64,000 nucleotides of DNA, taken from NCBI RefSeq assembly GCF_014641455.1, contig NZ_BMHT01000001.1, positions 930,001 to 994,000 of the forward strand. Direction: 5' to 3'. The position numbers were made by a program, and so were the translations under genes. Positions 35,045 through 43,984 of the stretch are shown here, piece after piece. The first letter of the stretch is position 1, and each line of letters begins with the position of its first letter. The DNA comes from Hymenobacter cavernae. Its GTDB lineage: Bacteria > Bacteroidota > Bacteroidia > Cytophagales > Hymenobacteraceae. The notes beneath the pieces are model-generated. The model made no database searches. It was not told where the DNA came from and worked only from the letters and a program-made list of their open reading frames with translations.

Positions 35045-37153
35045 CTAGCGAACGAACGCCATAGCTACACCGCCATCCACGTTGAGCACGTTGCCGGTCG
35101 ATTTGGCCAGTGAGCCATCGACGAACACGAGCACAGCTTTGGCAATGTCTTCGGCCAGCACCTCTTCGCCGAGCAACGTGCGCTTGGCGTAGTGCTGGGG
35201 CAGATCTTCCACTGCAATACCGTAGGCTTTGGCCCGACCAGCGGCCCAGTCGCCTTCCCAGATCTTGCTGCCGCGCAGCACGGCGTCGGGGTTCACGGTG
35301 TTCACCCGGATTTTATCCGGACCTAGCTCGGCGGCCAGCAGACGCGACATGTGCAGCTGGGCTGCTTTTGCCGTGCCGTAAGCTACGTTGTTCGGGCCGG
35401 CTACCAGGCCGTTTTTGCTGGCAATGTTCACGATGTCGCCACCTAGCTTTTGCTTGCGCTGGATGATTACGGCTTCCTGGCTTACCAGGAACTGGCCTTT
35501 CACGAGCACATCATTCAGAATATCCCAGTCGGCTTGCGTGGTGTCGGCCAGCGGTTTCGAGATGGACAGACCAGCACAGTTCACGACGATGTCGACGCCG
35601 CCGAACTGCAACACGCCCTGGCGCAGCGACTCCGCAATGCTCTCGGCATCCGTCACGTCGATGCGGGCTGATAGGGCCGAGTCTTTGCCGTATTTCTGAC
35701 GCAGTTCGGTTTGAGTTTCCTCCAACCGGTCGCGGTCGACGGCTACCACGCAGGCGCCGTTTTGCAGCAGCACTTCGCAGATAGCTTTGCCGATGCCGCC
35801 GGTGCCGCCCGTTACATAGGCAATCTGGCCCGACAGGCTCTTGGGCTTGGGCATGCGCTGAAGCTTGGCTTCTTCCAGCAGCCAGTACTCGATATCAAAG
35901 GCTTCCTGCTCGGGCAGACCTAGGTATTCGGATACGGCCTCCGCGCCCTTCATTACGTTGATGGCGTTGGTGTAGAACTCAGCGGCTACGCGGGCGGTCT
36001 GCTTGTCTTTGGCGAAGCTGAACATGCCCACGCCAGGCCACAGAATGATAACCGGATTTGCGTCGCGCATACCCGGTGAGTTGGCGTGCTTGCTGCGCTC
36101 GTAGTAAGCAGCATAATCCTGACGGTAGGCTTCAAACTGACCTTCCAGGTAGGTTTTTACGCTGGCCGCGTCGCCTTTCATCGTCTCGGCATCGAGTACG
36201 AGCGGACGAATCTTGGTGCGCAGGAAGTGGTCGGGGCAGCTGGTACCTTTCTGGGCGAGGCGCGGCAGATCGTTGGAGTTTACAAACTCCAGCACGCGCG
36301 CATCGTCGGTGTAGTGACCTAGCATGCGACGCTGGCTCGAAGCCAAACCGCGCAGCACGGGCATCACATCGGCTGCCAGGCGCTTGCGGGTGGCCTCGTC
36401 GGGGCCATTCGCCAGCTTCACGCCACCGAACACGGGAGCCTTTTTGCCGTAGTTGGCCTCCAGGTACGTGGCAGCCATCTCAATGACTTCCAGCGTGTTC
36501 ATGTACGACTCGTAGCTGGTGTTGCCCCAGGTAAACAGGCCGTGGCCGCCCAGAATCACGCCGCGCAGCTGCGGGTTCTCCTGAACAATTTTCTCTAGTT
36601 GCAGACCTAGGTCGAAGCCGGGGCGCTGCCAGGGCAGCCAGCCCATCGTGTCCCCCCAGATTTCTTTCATAATCTGCTCGCCGTCTTTGCTGGCCGCAAT
36701 GGCAATCAGCGCGTCGGGGTGCAGGTGGTCGATGTGCTTGAAGGGCAGCAGGCCGTGTAGGGGCGTATCGATGCTCGGCGCGGCTGATTTCGGATCGAAC
36801 AGGCAGTGGTTGAACAAGCCCACCATCTCGTCTTCGTTTTCCAGACCGCGGTAGCGGTTTTTCAGCGCGTGCAGCTTCTCTACGTAGAGCGTGGCGCAGC
36901 CCGCCTTGGTCAGCGTGCCGATGTCGCCACCCGAGCCTTTCACCCACATCACCTCCGTCGGCTCACCGGTCAGCGGGTCGGCTTCCGTGATTTTGCAGGA
37001 TGTATTGCCACCGGCGTAGTTGGTCAGGCGCAGGTCGGCACCGAGCAGGTTGGAGCGATAAATAAAAAGGGCGACCTCATCGCCGGCCAGTTCAGCCGCT
37101 TTGGCCTCGTCCCACAAGTAGCTGACGTGCTGAAAGGTTGACGTTTGATTCAT
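35045..37153 (-). CDS. rhaEW: bifunctional rhamnulose-1-phosphate aldolase / L-lactaldehyde dehydrogenase
   Basis: The 702-residue fusion cleaves L-rhamnulose 1-phosphate to DHAP and L-lactaldehyde and oxidises the latter to L-lactate. Residues about 10-420 are the class II aldolase part (NYAGGNTSCKI, MWVKGSGGDIGTL, PLHGLLPFKHIDHLHPDALIA with zinc His, GGHGLFTWG). Residues about 440-702 are a short-chain dehydrogenase: nucleotide site AYVTGGTGGIGKAICE, catalytic VAYGTAKAAQLHMS (Tyr-x-x-x-Lys) and end STGNVLNVDGG. I chose the ATG at 37153 (MNQTSTFQHVSYLW). The lactate product explains the nearby lutABC genes. It is divergent from rhaT, each with its own CAGGAG element. Confidence 0.94.
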   Translation of the reverse strand: MNQTSTFQHVSYLWDEAKAAELAGDEVALFIYRSNLLGADLRLTNYAGGNTSCKITEADPLTGEPTEVMWVKGSGGDIGTLTKAGCATLYVEKLHALKNRYRGLENEDEMVGLFNHCLFDPKSAAPSIDTPLHGLLPFKHIDHLHPDALIAIAASKDGEQIMKEIWGDTMGWLPWQRPGFDLGLQLEKIVQENPQLRGVILGGHGLFTWGNTSYESYMNTLEVIEMAATYLEANYGKKAPVFGGVKLANGPDEATRKRLAADVMPVLRGLASSQRRMLGHYTDDARVLEFVNSNDLPRLAQKGTSCPDHFLRTKIRPLVLDAETMKGDAASVKTYLEGQFEAYRQDYAAYYERSKHANSPGMRDANPVIILWPGVGMFSFAKDKQTARVAAEFYTNAINVMKGAEAVSEYLGLPEQEAFDIEYWLLEEAKLQRMPKPKSLSGQIAYVTGGTGGIGKAICEVLLQNGACVVAVDRDRLEETQTELRQKYGKDSALSARIDVTDAESIAESLRQGVLQFGGVDIVVNCAGLSISKPLADTTQADWDILNDVLVKGQFLVSQEAVIIQRKQKLGGDIVNIASKNGLVAGPNNVAYGTAKAAQLHMSRLLAAELGPDKIRVNTVNPDAVLRGSKIWEGDWAAGRAKAYGIAVEDLPQHYAKRTLLGEEVLAEDIAKAVLVFVDGSLAKSTGNVLNVDGGVAMAFVR

Positions 37154-37214
37154 ATGCGTGTGCTTCAGTTGATGTACCGGAAACAATAACGGATGGCTTG
37201 GATGTGCTTTGAAA

Positions 37215-37259
37215 CAAATTACGCTTATGCTACAACCGCTAACCTCCTGCACTCTCCTG
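37215..37259 (-). promoter_or_regulatory. CAGGAG direct-repeat element plus -7-like box before rhaEW
   Basis: On the reverse strand CAGGAGAGTGCAGGAGGT (37259 to 37242) is followed after 20 bases by TAATTTG (37221 to 37215). This is the clearest two-repeat copy: CAGGAG occurs twice, 11 bases apart. Confidence 0.68.
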
Positions 37260-37335
37260 CTTCCCCGAGGAAAATATAGATTTGCCCGGAGCTACGGCCA
37301 GCAGGAGCGGGCTTATTTACGGCACTTTTCGAAGT

Positions 37336-37380
37336 CAGGAGAGAACAGGACAGTGCAACGCAACGAGTAAAGCAAGTTTG
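37336..37380 (+). promoter_or_regulatory. CAGGAG direct-repeat element plus -7-like box before rhaT
   Basis: CAGGAGAGAACAGGACAG (37336-37353) is followed after 19 bases by CAAGTTTG (37373-37380), one base from TAnnTTTG. The rhaT start is only 18 bp further. With the element of the divergent rhaEW gene the two copies face away from each other across 76 bp. Confidence 0.65.
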
Positions 37381-37398
37381 TCTAAAATCCTTACCACT

Positions 37399-38436
37399 AT
37401 GGCTGTATTTCTGGGAGTTCTTTTTCACGCTTTGGGCGGCTTTGCCTCCGGCAGTTTCTACCTACCTTATAAGAAGGTGAAGGGCTGGTCGTGGGAAAGC
37501 TACTGGCTGGTGGGCGGCATTGTATCGTGGCTGATAGTTCCGTGGCTCCTGGGCTTCCTGACCATTCCTAACCTGACGGAGGTGCTGCACCAGACGGACA
37601 GCACAACGCTGTTCTGGGTGTATTTCTGGGGCGTGCTCTGGGGCTTTGGTGGGCTGACGTTCGGGCTCGGTATGCGCTACCTAGGTTTGTCGTTGGGGAT
37701 GGCCGTCATCATGGGGCTGTGCGCGTTGGTCGGTACGCTGGTACCACCCATCTGGGGCGGCACGATCGTTCAACTCTTGAGTACCACCTCCGGGCAAGTG
37801 ACGCTGCTGGGGCTGCTCGTGTGTCTGGTTGGCATTCTGATTTGCAGCCGGGCCGGTATCATGAAGGAGAAATCAATGTCGGCCGAACAGAAAAGCGAGT
37901 CGATTGCTGAATACGACCTGCGGAAAGGCTTGATGGTGGCGGTGTTTTCGGGCATCATGAGCGCCTGCTTCGCCTTCGGGCTAGAGGCCGGGCAAAAGAT
38001 TGCCGACCTGGCCGTGCAGCAGGGCGCCGACCCACTCTATAAAAACAACGCTATTCTGGTGGTGATTCTACTTGGCGGCCTTACGACCAACGCCGTGTGG
38101 TGCCTCTACCTGAACCTGAAAAACCGCACCTACAGCGACTATCTCAATCCGTCGTATCCGGCCCTGCGCAACATCCTGTTTTGCGCCATGGCAGGCACCC
38201 TGTGGTACTTCCAATTCTTCTTCTACGGCATGGGCGACACCAAGCTGGGCGTTTACCGCTTCTCGGGCTGGACGCTGCACATGGCCTTCATTATTGCGTT
38301 CAGCTCGATGTGGGGCATCTACCTGCACGAGTGGCGGGGCGCCAACCGTGCTACCATGCGCACCGTATCGCTCGGCATTCTGACGGTGGTGCTATCCACG
38401 ATGATTGTAGGCTACGGCAACTACCTGGCTTCCTGA
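37399..38436 (+). CDS. rhaT: L-rhamnose/proton symporter
   Basis: The 345-residue protein is an inner-membrane transporter with about ten hydrophobic segments. RhaT features include LGVLFHALGGFASGSFYLPYKKVKGWSWESYWLVGG, FWGVLWGFGGLTFGLGMRYLGLSLGMAV, VAVFSGIMSACFAFGLEAGQ and the end MGDTKLGVYRFSGWTLHMAFIIAFSSMWG. Its length equals the E. coli RhaT (344). I chose the ATG at 37399; 39 codons upstream in frame overlap the promoter and are not membrane-like. It brings free L-rhamnose into the cytoplasm after GH106 releases it in the periplasm. Confidence 0.94.
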   Translation: MAVFLGVLFHALGGFASGSFYLPYKKVKGWSWESYWLVGGIVSWLIVPWLLGFLTIPNLTEVLHQTDSTTLFWVYFWGVLWGFGGLTFGLGMRYLGLSLGMAVIMGLCALVGTLVPPIWGGTIVQLLSTTSGQVTLLGLLVCLVGILICSRAGIMKEKSMSAEQKSESIAEYDLRKGLMVAVFSGIMSACFAFGLEAGQKIADLAVQQGADPLYKNNAILVVILLGGLTTNAVWCLYLNLKNRTYSDYLNPSYPALRNILFCAMAGTLWYFQFFFYGMGDTKLGVYRFSGWTLHMAFIIAFSSMWGIYLHEWRGANRATMRTVSLGILTVVLSTMIVGYGNYLAS

Positions 38437-38469
38437 CCTAGGTTTAGCTAGAACCTAGATTTCTATTAG

Positions 38470-38520
38470 AGCTGCGGCATCGTTGGCACCATACGCCAAC
38501 GATGCCGCAGCTGTGTTTTT
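38470..38520 (+). terminator. hairpin terminator after rhaT
   Basis: AGCTGCGGCATCGTTGGC and its exact complement GCCAACGATGCCGCAGCT enclose a seven-base loop, followed by GTGTTTTT. Confidence 0.9.
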
Positions 38521-38550
38521 CAGGCTTTCAACTCAATGTTGCAGAATAGA

Positions 38551-38655
38551 CAACTCAGCCCTACCGGGGCGGCACATCGGTAGAGCCTAGCTGGCACAAA
38601 ACGACCTAGCCTTAGCGAGGTAGTTGCTCTATACCAAGATGACGATTTGCCTAGC
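38551..38655. repeat. GC-rich repeat related to the CCCAGCGGGGC cluster
   Basis: CAGCCCTACCGGGGCGGCAC and the following ATCGGTAGAGCCTAGC resemble GGGGCGGAACATCGGTAGCA at 33366. The gap between rhaT and the PL11 genes is otherwise promoter sequence. Confidence 0.55.
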
Positions 38656-38669
38656 AGAGCGGCAGTCTA

Positions 38670-38688
38670 CAGGAGGGTAGGCGGAGAG
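38670..38688 (+). promoter_or_regulatory. CAGGAG direct-repeat element before the PL11 genes
   Basis: CAGGAGGGTAGGCGGAGAG has one more base between the repeats than the other copies and is followed by a further AAGGAGGA. No TAnnTTTG box stands at the usual distance; TACATTG is found only eight bases after. The PL11 start is 127 bp away. Confidence 0.45.
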
Positions 38689-38814
38689 AAGGAGGATACA
38701 TTGAATTGAATATCAGGCAGTAGCTGCCAGCTAGCTTACGCGCAACCTAGCTTCCGCTGTCGGATACGCTTTCCACGCTGCCTTCCCTTTTCCTCCACCT
38801 CCAAACCCATCCTT

Positions 38815-41079
38815 ATGAAAACAGCTTTTCTTTTCCCAACCAACCCACTATCGGCACTAGAGCGGCGGCGCTGCTACCGCCGTGCCATAAGCTATGCGCT
38901 ACTGACGGCCAGCTTGCTCGGCGGCTCGGGCGTGACCTTTGCCCAAACCAAGCCTAACGCCGCTGCTACAACTAACCGGCAGATGGAAGCTTTGGACCGC
39001 GGTGTAGTAGCCGTTAAGCAAGCTGATAACAAAGTGTTTATCAGCTGGCGCCTCCTAAAGAACGATGCGCAGTGGGTGAGCTTCGATGTGTTTCGGCAGG
39101 TAGGTACCAGCGCACCCGTGAAGCTGAACAGCGCCCCCCTTACCGCCGCCACCAACTGGGTCGATGAAGCGGCCGACCTGACGCAGGCGCCCAAGTACTT
39201 TGTGCGTCCGCTGCAAAATGGCGGCGGCAGCCAGGCCGCTTCGGCGCCGGTTGCGGTGTGGAACGAAGGCTTCCTGCGCGTACCCCTGCAACGCCCCGCC
39301 GGCGGTACCGTGAGCAGCGGCACCAACACCAGCGCCTACACCTACAGCCCGAATGATGCCTCTGTAGCCGACCTCGACGGCGACGGCACCTATGAAATCG
39401 TGCTGAAGTGGGACCCCAGCAACTCCCGCGACAACGCCTCGGCGGGCCTTTCCGGCCCAACGATCCTGGACGCTTACAAGCTGGATGGCACGCGGCTGTG
39501 GCGCATCGACCTAGGTAACAACATCCGCTCGGGGGCGCACTACACGCAGTTTATGGTGTACGACCTCGATGGCGACGGCAAGGCCGAAGTAGCCTGCAAG
39601 ACCGCCGACGGCAGCCGGGATGGCACCGGCAAAATAATCGGGGATGGCACCAAAGACTGGCGCTCGCTCACGGTGCCCACCGATGGCGTGTTGGTGCCCA
39701 CCACCAGCGATGCCCGCTACGGCAAAATCATGGCCGGGCCCGAGTACTTCACCGTCTTCAACGGCCTGACCGGCGCCGAGCTAGCTACCACCACCTACAT
39801 CCCCGGCCGCGACCCGGTGGATGGCTGGGGCGGCGTAGGTGGCAACGGTAATAGCGACAACACCGGCAACCGCAGCGACCGGATGCTGGCCTGCGTAGCC
39901 TACCTCGACGGCGTACGCCCTAGCGTAGTGATGTGCCGCGGCTACTACGGCCGCTCGGTGCTGGCCGCCTGGGATTGGCGCAACGGGCAGCTCACCTCGC
40001 GTTGGGTGTTCGATTCGCAGAACCGGACGAACCCGTTTTCCGGTATGGGCAACCACAACCTGAGCGTGGCCGACGTAGATTTTGACGGCAAAGATGAAAT
40101 CGTGTACGGCTCGATGGTGGTCGACGACAACGGCCAGGGCTTGTTCACCACGGGCCTGCGCCACGGCGACGCGCTGCACGTCAGCGACCTAGACCCTAGC
40201 ACGCCCGACCTGGAAGTGTGGGGTATTCACGAAAACGAAGTGTCGCTGCCGGGCTACGAAAACAGCCCTGGCGTGGCCATGTACAACGCCCGCACGGGCG
40301 CCGTGCTGTGGTCGGGCGACCCAGGGCAGGACGTAGGCCGCGGCATGGCCGCCGACATCGACCCGCGCTATTGGGGCGCCGAGGTGTGGGGCGGCTCCAG
40401 CACCATCGGCCTGCGCTCGGCCAAGGGCGTGCGGATCGGCAATGCGCCTTCCTCGGCCAACTTCGGCCTGTGGTGGGACGGCGACTTGCAGCGGGAATTG
40501 CTGGACGGCACCACCATCAGCAAGTGGAACTACCAGACCAGCACCCTCGGCACCCTGCTGAATTCGGCCTCTTTAGGAGGAGCTTCCAACAACGGCACCA
40601 AAGCTACACCTAGCCTCAGCGGCGACCTGCTGGGCGACTGGCGCGAGGAAGTTATCTGGCGCAACACCAACAACCAGGAGCTGCTCATCTTCACCACCAC
40701 TGCTCCCACCAACTACCGCATTACCAGCCTGATGCAGGACCCCGAGTACCGCCTGAGCATTGCCTGGCAGAACGTGGGCTACAACCAGCCGCCGCATCCT
40801 AGCTTTTACTTAGGTGAAGGAATGCCCGTGGTTACCGGCTCGGCGCAGCAGAAAGCGGCAAACAGTATTGCCATCTTCCCCAACCCCTCGGCCGGCTCGT
40901 TCCGGGTGCAGGCAAAGGGCACTTTTACCTACGAGATTCACGACCAGCTGGGCCGCAAGCTAGCCAGCGGCAAAGGGCAGGATGAAGCCGTGCTGGGCGA
41001 AACCCTGCGGCCCGGCTTGTACCTGATCAGCATCCGCACCAGCGAGGGCAGCCACGTTCAAAAAGTAGTGAAACAGTAG
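38815..41079 (+). CDS. rhamnogalacturonan lyase (PL11) with type IX secretion signal
   Basis: The 754-residue enzyme cleaves the alpha-1,4 bond between rhamnose and galacturonate in the RG-I backbone by beta-elimination. It has a signal peptide ending about residue 44 (GGSGVTFAQ), an N-terminal fibronectin-like part (RQMEALDRGVVAVKQADNKVFISWRLL) and the eight-bladed YesW/YesX-type propeller with repeated Ca-binding loops (SVADLDGDGTYEIVLKWDPSN, VYDLDGDGKAEVACKTADG, VADVDFDGKDEIVYGSM). Residues about 683-754 are a type A C-terminal sorting domain (IAIFPNPSAGSF ... GLYLISI ... KVVKQ), so it should be secreted by the T9SS and displayed at the surface. It makes the unsaturated oligosaccharides used by GH105. 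Confidence 0.95.
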   Translation: MKTAFLFPTNPLSALERRRCYRRAISYALLTASLLGGSGVTFAQTKPNAAATTNRQMEALDRGVVAVKQADNKVFISWRLLKNDAQWVSFDVFRQVGTSAPVKLNSAPLTAATNWVDEAADLTQAPKYFVRPLQNGGGSQAASAPVAVWNEGFLRVPLQRPAGGTVSSGTNTSAYTYSPNDASVADLDGDGTYEIVLKWDPSNSRDNASAGLSGPTILDAYKLDGTRLWRIDLGNNIRSGAHYTQFMVYDLDGDGKAEVACKTADGSRDGTGKIIGDGTKDWRSLTVPTDGVLVPTTSDARYGKIMAGPEYFTVFNGLTGAELATTTYIPGRDPVDGWGGVGGNGNSDNTGNRSDRMLACVAYLDGVRPSVVMCRGYYGRSVLAAWDWRNGQLTSRWVFDSQNRTNPFSGMGNHNLSVADVDFDGKDEIVYGSMVVDDNGQGLFTTGLRHGDALHVSDLDPSTPDLEVWGIHENEVSLPGYENSPGVAMYNARTGAVLWSGDPGQDVGRGMAADIDPRYWGAEVWGGSSTIGLRSAKGVRIGNAPSSANFGLWWDGDLQRELLDGTTISKWNYQTSTLGTLLNSASLGGASNNGTKATPSLSGDLLGDWREEVIWRNTNNQELLIFTTTAPTNYRITSLMQDPEYRLSIAWQNVGYNQPPHPSFYLGEGMPVVTGSAQQKAANSIAIFPNPSAGSFRVQAKGTFTYEIHDQLGRKLASGKGQDEAVLGETLRPGLYLISIRTSEGSHVQKVVKQ

Positions 41080-41171
41080 TCTTCCTCAACGCCGATTGCA
41101 GCAGACCTAGGTAGCCGGCTGGCGTACCTAGGTCTAGCTCGTTTTTAAAACTAAGTACGACGTAGTACCGC

Positions 41172-43259
41172 ATGAATTTTCCCCTCTCCTTCTTTGGCCG
41201 GCTTCGGTCATCTGGTCAGCTCGTGAGTGCGAGCCTGGTAATCAGCAGCTTATTTGCCGGACTTAGCGCGCACGGCCAGAACGCCCGCCCTGGCAATAGC
41301 AAAGCACCGAACGCGCGGCAAATGGAAAAGCTAGGTCGGGGCGTGGTGGCCGTAGCACGGCCGGGCGCTGGCGTGTTCGTCAGCTGGCGGCTGCTGGCTT
41401 CGGACCCGGCTGGAGCTAGCTTCAACGTCTTTCGCAAAACGGCTGGCGGTGAAACCATTAAGGTTAATAATCAACCAATTACCACCTCTACCAACTGGCT
41501 TGATGGTTTTGATAAGATAACAAGTGCCGCGGAACCAGTTTCCTATTCCGTACAGCTAGTTGGGGCCAAGGCTGGACAAGATGCCAAGCCCGAAGCAGCG
41601 CCTGTATGGGATCAAAACTTCTTGCGCGTGCCGCTACGCCAACCCGAAGGCGGCACTGTGAGCAGCGGCCCCGACGTGAGTACCTACACGTACAACGCCA
41701 ACGACGCCAGCGTAGCCGACCTCGACGGCGACGGCACCTACGAAATCATCCTCAAATGGGACCCCACCAACTCCAAAGACAACGGCTCGCCGGGCCTCAG
41801 CGGGCCGGTGCTGCTGGATGCGTACAAGCTGGACGGCACCTTTCTGTGGCGCATCAACCTAGGTAAGAACATCCGCTCGGGGGCGCACTACACGCAGTTT
41901 ATGGTGTACGACCTTGATGGCGACGGCAAGGCGGAAGTGGCCTGCAAAACCGCCGATGGCAGCCTCGATGGCAGGGGCAAAGTCATTGGCGACGCTAAAA
42001 AAGATTATCGCTCGCTCACGGTGCCCACCGATGGCGTGCAGGTACCGGGTCCGCGCGACGGGCGCTATGGCAAGATCATGGCCGGGCCGGAGTACTTCAC
42101 CGTCTTCAACGGCCTGACGGGCGCTGAGCTAGCTACCACGCCGTACCTGCCCGGCCGCGACCCGCTCAACGGTTGGGGTGGCATCGGGGGCAATGGTGGC
42201 AACGACAACACCGGCAACCGCAGCGACCGAATGCTCGCCTGCGTGGCCTACCTCGATGGCGTGCACCCGAGCGTAGTGATGTGCCGCGGCTACTACGGTC
42301 GCACGGTGCTGGCCGCCTGGGACTGGCGTCAGGGTAAGCTCACTTCGCGCTGGGTGTTCGATTCGCAGAATGCCGAGAATCCATTCTCCGGTATGGGTAA
42401 CCACGGCCTGAGCGTGAACGATGTGGACTTCGACGGTAAAGATGAAATCGTGTACGGATCGATGGTGGTTGACGACAACGGCAAAGGCTTGTTTTCGACC
42501 GGCTTGCGCCACGGTGATGCGCTGCACGTCAGCAACTTCGACCCCACCACGCCTGACCTGGAAGCCTGGGGCGTGCACGAGAATGAAGAGCCGATTCCGG
42601 GCCACGAGCTAGGTCCGGGCGCCGCGCTCTACGATGCTACGAACGGCAAGATTCTGTGGTCGGCCGACAAAGGCCAGGACGCCGGGCGCGGCATGGCCGC
42701 CGATATCGACCCGCGCTACCTAGGTGCCGAAGTGTGGGCCAACTCGCCCGAAACCGGCTTGCGCACCATCCAGGGCCAGCGCATCGGGGAGGCGCCGCGC
42801 TCCGTCAACTTCGGCATCTGGTGGGATGGCGACCTGTTGCGCGAGCTGCTCGACCGCACCTACATCGATAAGTGGAACTACCAGAACGGCAAGCTGGATC
42901 GGCTGCTGGATGGCGGCCCGCTGGGCGCGACTTCCAACAACGGCACCAAAGCCAACCCCTGCCTCAGCGCCGACCTGCTGGGCGACTGGCGCGAGGAAGT
43001 TATCTGGCGCAACGCCAACAACCAGGAGCTGCTCATCTTCACCACCACCATCCCCACCGAGCACCGTTTCGTGACCCTGATGCAGGACCCCGCCTACCGC
43101 CTCGGCGTGGCGCGCGAAAACGTGGGCTACAACCAGCCGCCGCACCCTAGCTTTTATTTGGGCGAGGGCAAGCCGACGGCGGCCCCGACCGGCCGCGTGC
43201 AGCCGGCTTCCGGAGCAACCTCCCCTACTACCGTGCAAGCCGCTCCGGCTCGTAAATAG
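41172..43259 (+). CDS. rhamnogalacturonan lyase (PL11), second copy without sorting domain
   Basis: The 695-residue protein is a paralog of the preceding lyase and shares most of the propeller nearly word for word (SVADLDGDGTYEIILKWDPTN, YDLDGDGKAEVACKTADGS, PSFYLGEGKPTAAP). It has its own signal peptide (LVISSLFAGLSAHGQ). The T9SS sorting domain is replaced by a Pro/Ala/Thr-rich tail (GRVQPASGATSPTTVQAAP), so it should stay in the periplasm. The pair thus looks like a surface endo-lyase and a periplasmic finishing lyase. The gap to the first copy is 92 bp with two CCTAGG words and no clear terminator, so co-transcription is likely. Confidence 0.94.
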   Translation: MNFPLSFFGRLRSSGQLVSASLVISSLFAGLSAHGQNARPGNSKAPNARQMEKLGRGVVAVARPGAGVFVSWRLLASDPAGASFNVFRKTAGGETIKVNNQPITTSTNWLDGFDKITSAAEPVSYSVQLVGAKAGQDAKPEAAPVWDQNFLRVPLRQPEGGTVSSGPDVSTYTYNANDASVADLDGDGTYEIILKWDPTNSKDNGSPGLSGPVLLDAYKLDGTFLWRINLGKNIRSGAHYTQFMVYDLDGDGKAEVACKTADGSLDGRGKVIGDAKKDYRSLTVPTDGVQVPGPRDGRYGKIMAGPEYFTVFNGLTGAELATTPYLPGRDPLNGWGGIGGNGGNDNTGNRSDRMLACVAYLDGVHPSVVMCRGYYGRTVLAAWDWRQGKLTSRWVFDSQNAENPFSGMGNHGLSVNDVDFDGKDEIVYGSMVVDDNGKGLFSTGLRHGDALHVSNFDPTTPDLEAWGVHENEEPIPGHELGPGAALYDATNGKILWSADKGQDAGRGMAADIDPRYLGAEVWANSPETGLRTIQGQRIGEAPRSVNFGIWWDGDLLRELLDRTYIDKWNYQNGKLDRLLDGGPLGATSNNGTKANPCLSADLLGDWREEVIWRNANNQELLIFTTTIPTEHRFVTLMQDPAYRLGVARENVGYNQPPHPSFYLGEGKPTAAPTGRVQPASGATSPTTVQAAPARK

Positions 43260-43282
43260 ACCGGCATTCTTCAAACGCAAAA

Positions 43283-43317
43283 AAGCCGCGCGACACAATG
43301 TCGCGCGGCTTCTTTGC
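43283..43317. terminator. bidirectional hairpin terminator
   Basis: AAGCCGCGCGACA and TGTCGCGCGGCTT pair around three bases, with A and T runs outside. It separates the PL11 genes from the convergent response regulator. Confidence 0.9.
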
Positions 43318-43333
43318 GTGTCAACCTAGGTTG

Positions 43334-43984
43334 CTACTCGTTGAGCATCCCGTTGCTGACGGCGTATTTGATGAGCGCGGCCGTGTTCTTGGCCTGGGTT
43401 TTCTCGATGATATTCTGGCGGTGCGTTTCGATGGTGCGCTTGCTGGTGAAAAGCTTGTCAGCAATTTCGGCGTTGGTCATGCCTTCGGCTATGAGGCGCA
43501 GTACCTCCAGCTCCCGCTTGGAAAGAATGCCGGCTTTGGGCGCTTCATTATTTGTTACTGGCTCCGAGGTCTGTAAGCGGCGCAGCAGTGCCATCCCGAT
43601 GGCCGTGCACAGAAACTGATGCCCGTTTGCCACCGACGAAATAGCATAAATCAGCTCCGAGCGGCCCGTGTTTTTGAGGGCGTAGCCAAGGGCGCCCGCC
43701 TCCAACGCCTGCGCCACATACCGCTCGTGGTCGAGCATGGAGAGCACCAGCACTTTCACCTCCGGGTGCAGGCGGCGCAGATGGCCGATGGTCGTAAAGC
43801 CATCCATAATGGGCATGTTCAGGTCGAGCAAAACCACGTCGGCGGAAGCAGTTTCCAGAAACTCCAGCAACTGCTGCCCGTTGGCAGCTTCGCCGACCAC
43901 CTCCAGGCCCGACTCGTCGCGCAGCAAGGAGCTAATGCCGTCGCGGATGATAGCATGATCATCGGTCAGAACTACACGAATCAT
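43334..43984 (-). CDS. NarL/FixJ-type response regulator 1
   Basis: The 216-residue cytoplasmic regulator has a receiver domain (acidic pair TDDH, phospho-acceptor Asp in VVLLDLNMPIMDG, switch Thr/Ser in LVLSMLD, Lys in YALKNTG) and a C-terminal LuxR helix-turn-helix (ILSKRELEVLRLIAEGMTNAEIADKLFTSKRTIETHRQNIIEKTQAKNTAALIKYAV). The ATG at 43984 (MIRVVLTDDHAI) is the normal start; an upstream ATG adds 18 hydrophobic residues not found in the family. No histidine kinase is encoded in the window. It is a paralog of the regulator at 44936. Confidence 0.93.
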   Translation of the reverse strand: MIRVVLTDDHAIIRDGISSLLRDESGLEVVGEAANGQQLLEFLETASADVVLLDLNMPIMDGFTTIGHLRRLHPEVKVLVLSMLDHERYVAQALEAGALGYALKNTGRSELIYAISSVANGHQFLCTAIGMALLRRLQTSEPVTNNEAPKAGILSKRELEVLRLIAEGMTNAEIADKLFTSKRTIETHRQNIIEKTQAKNTAALIKYAVSNGMLNE

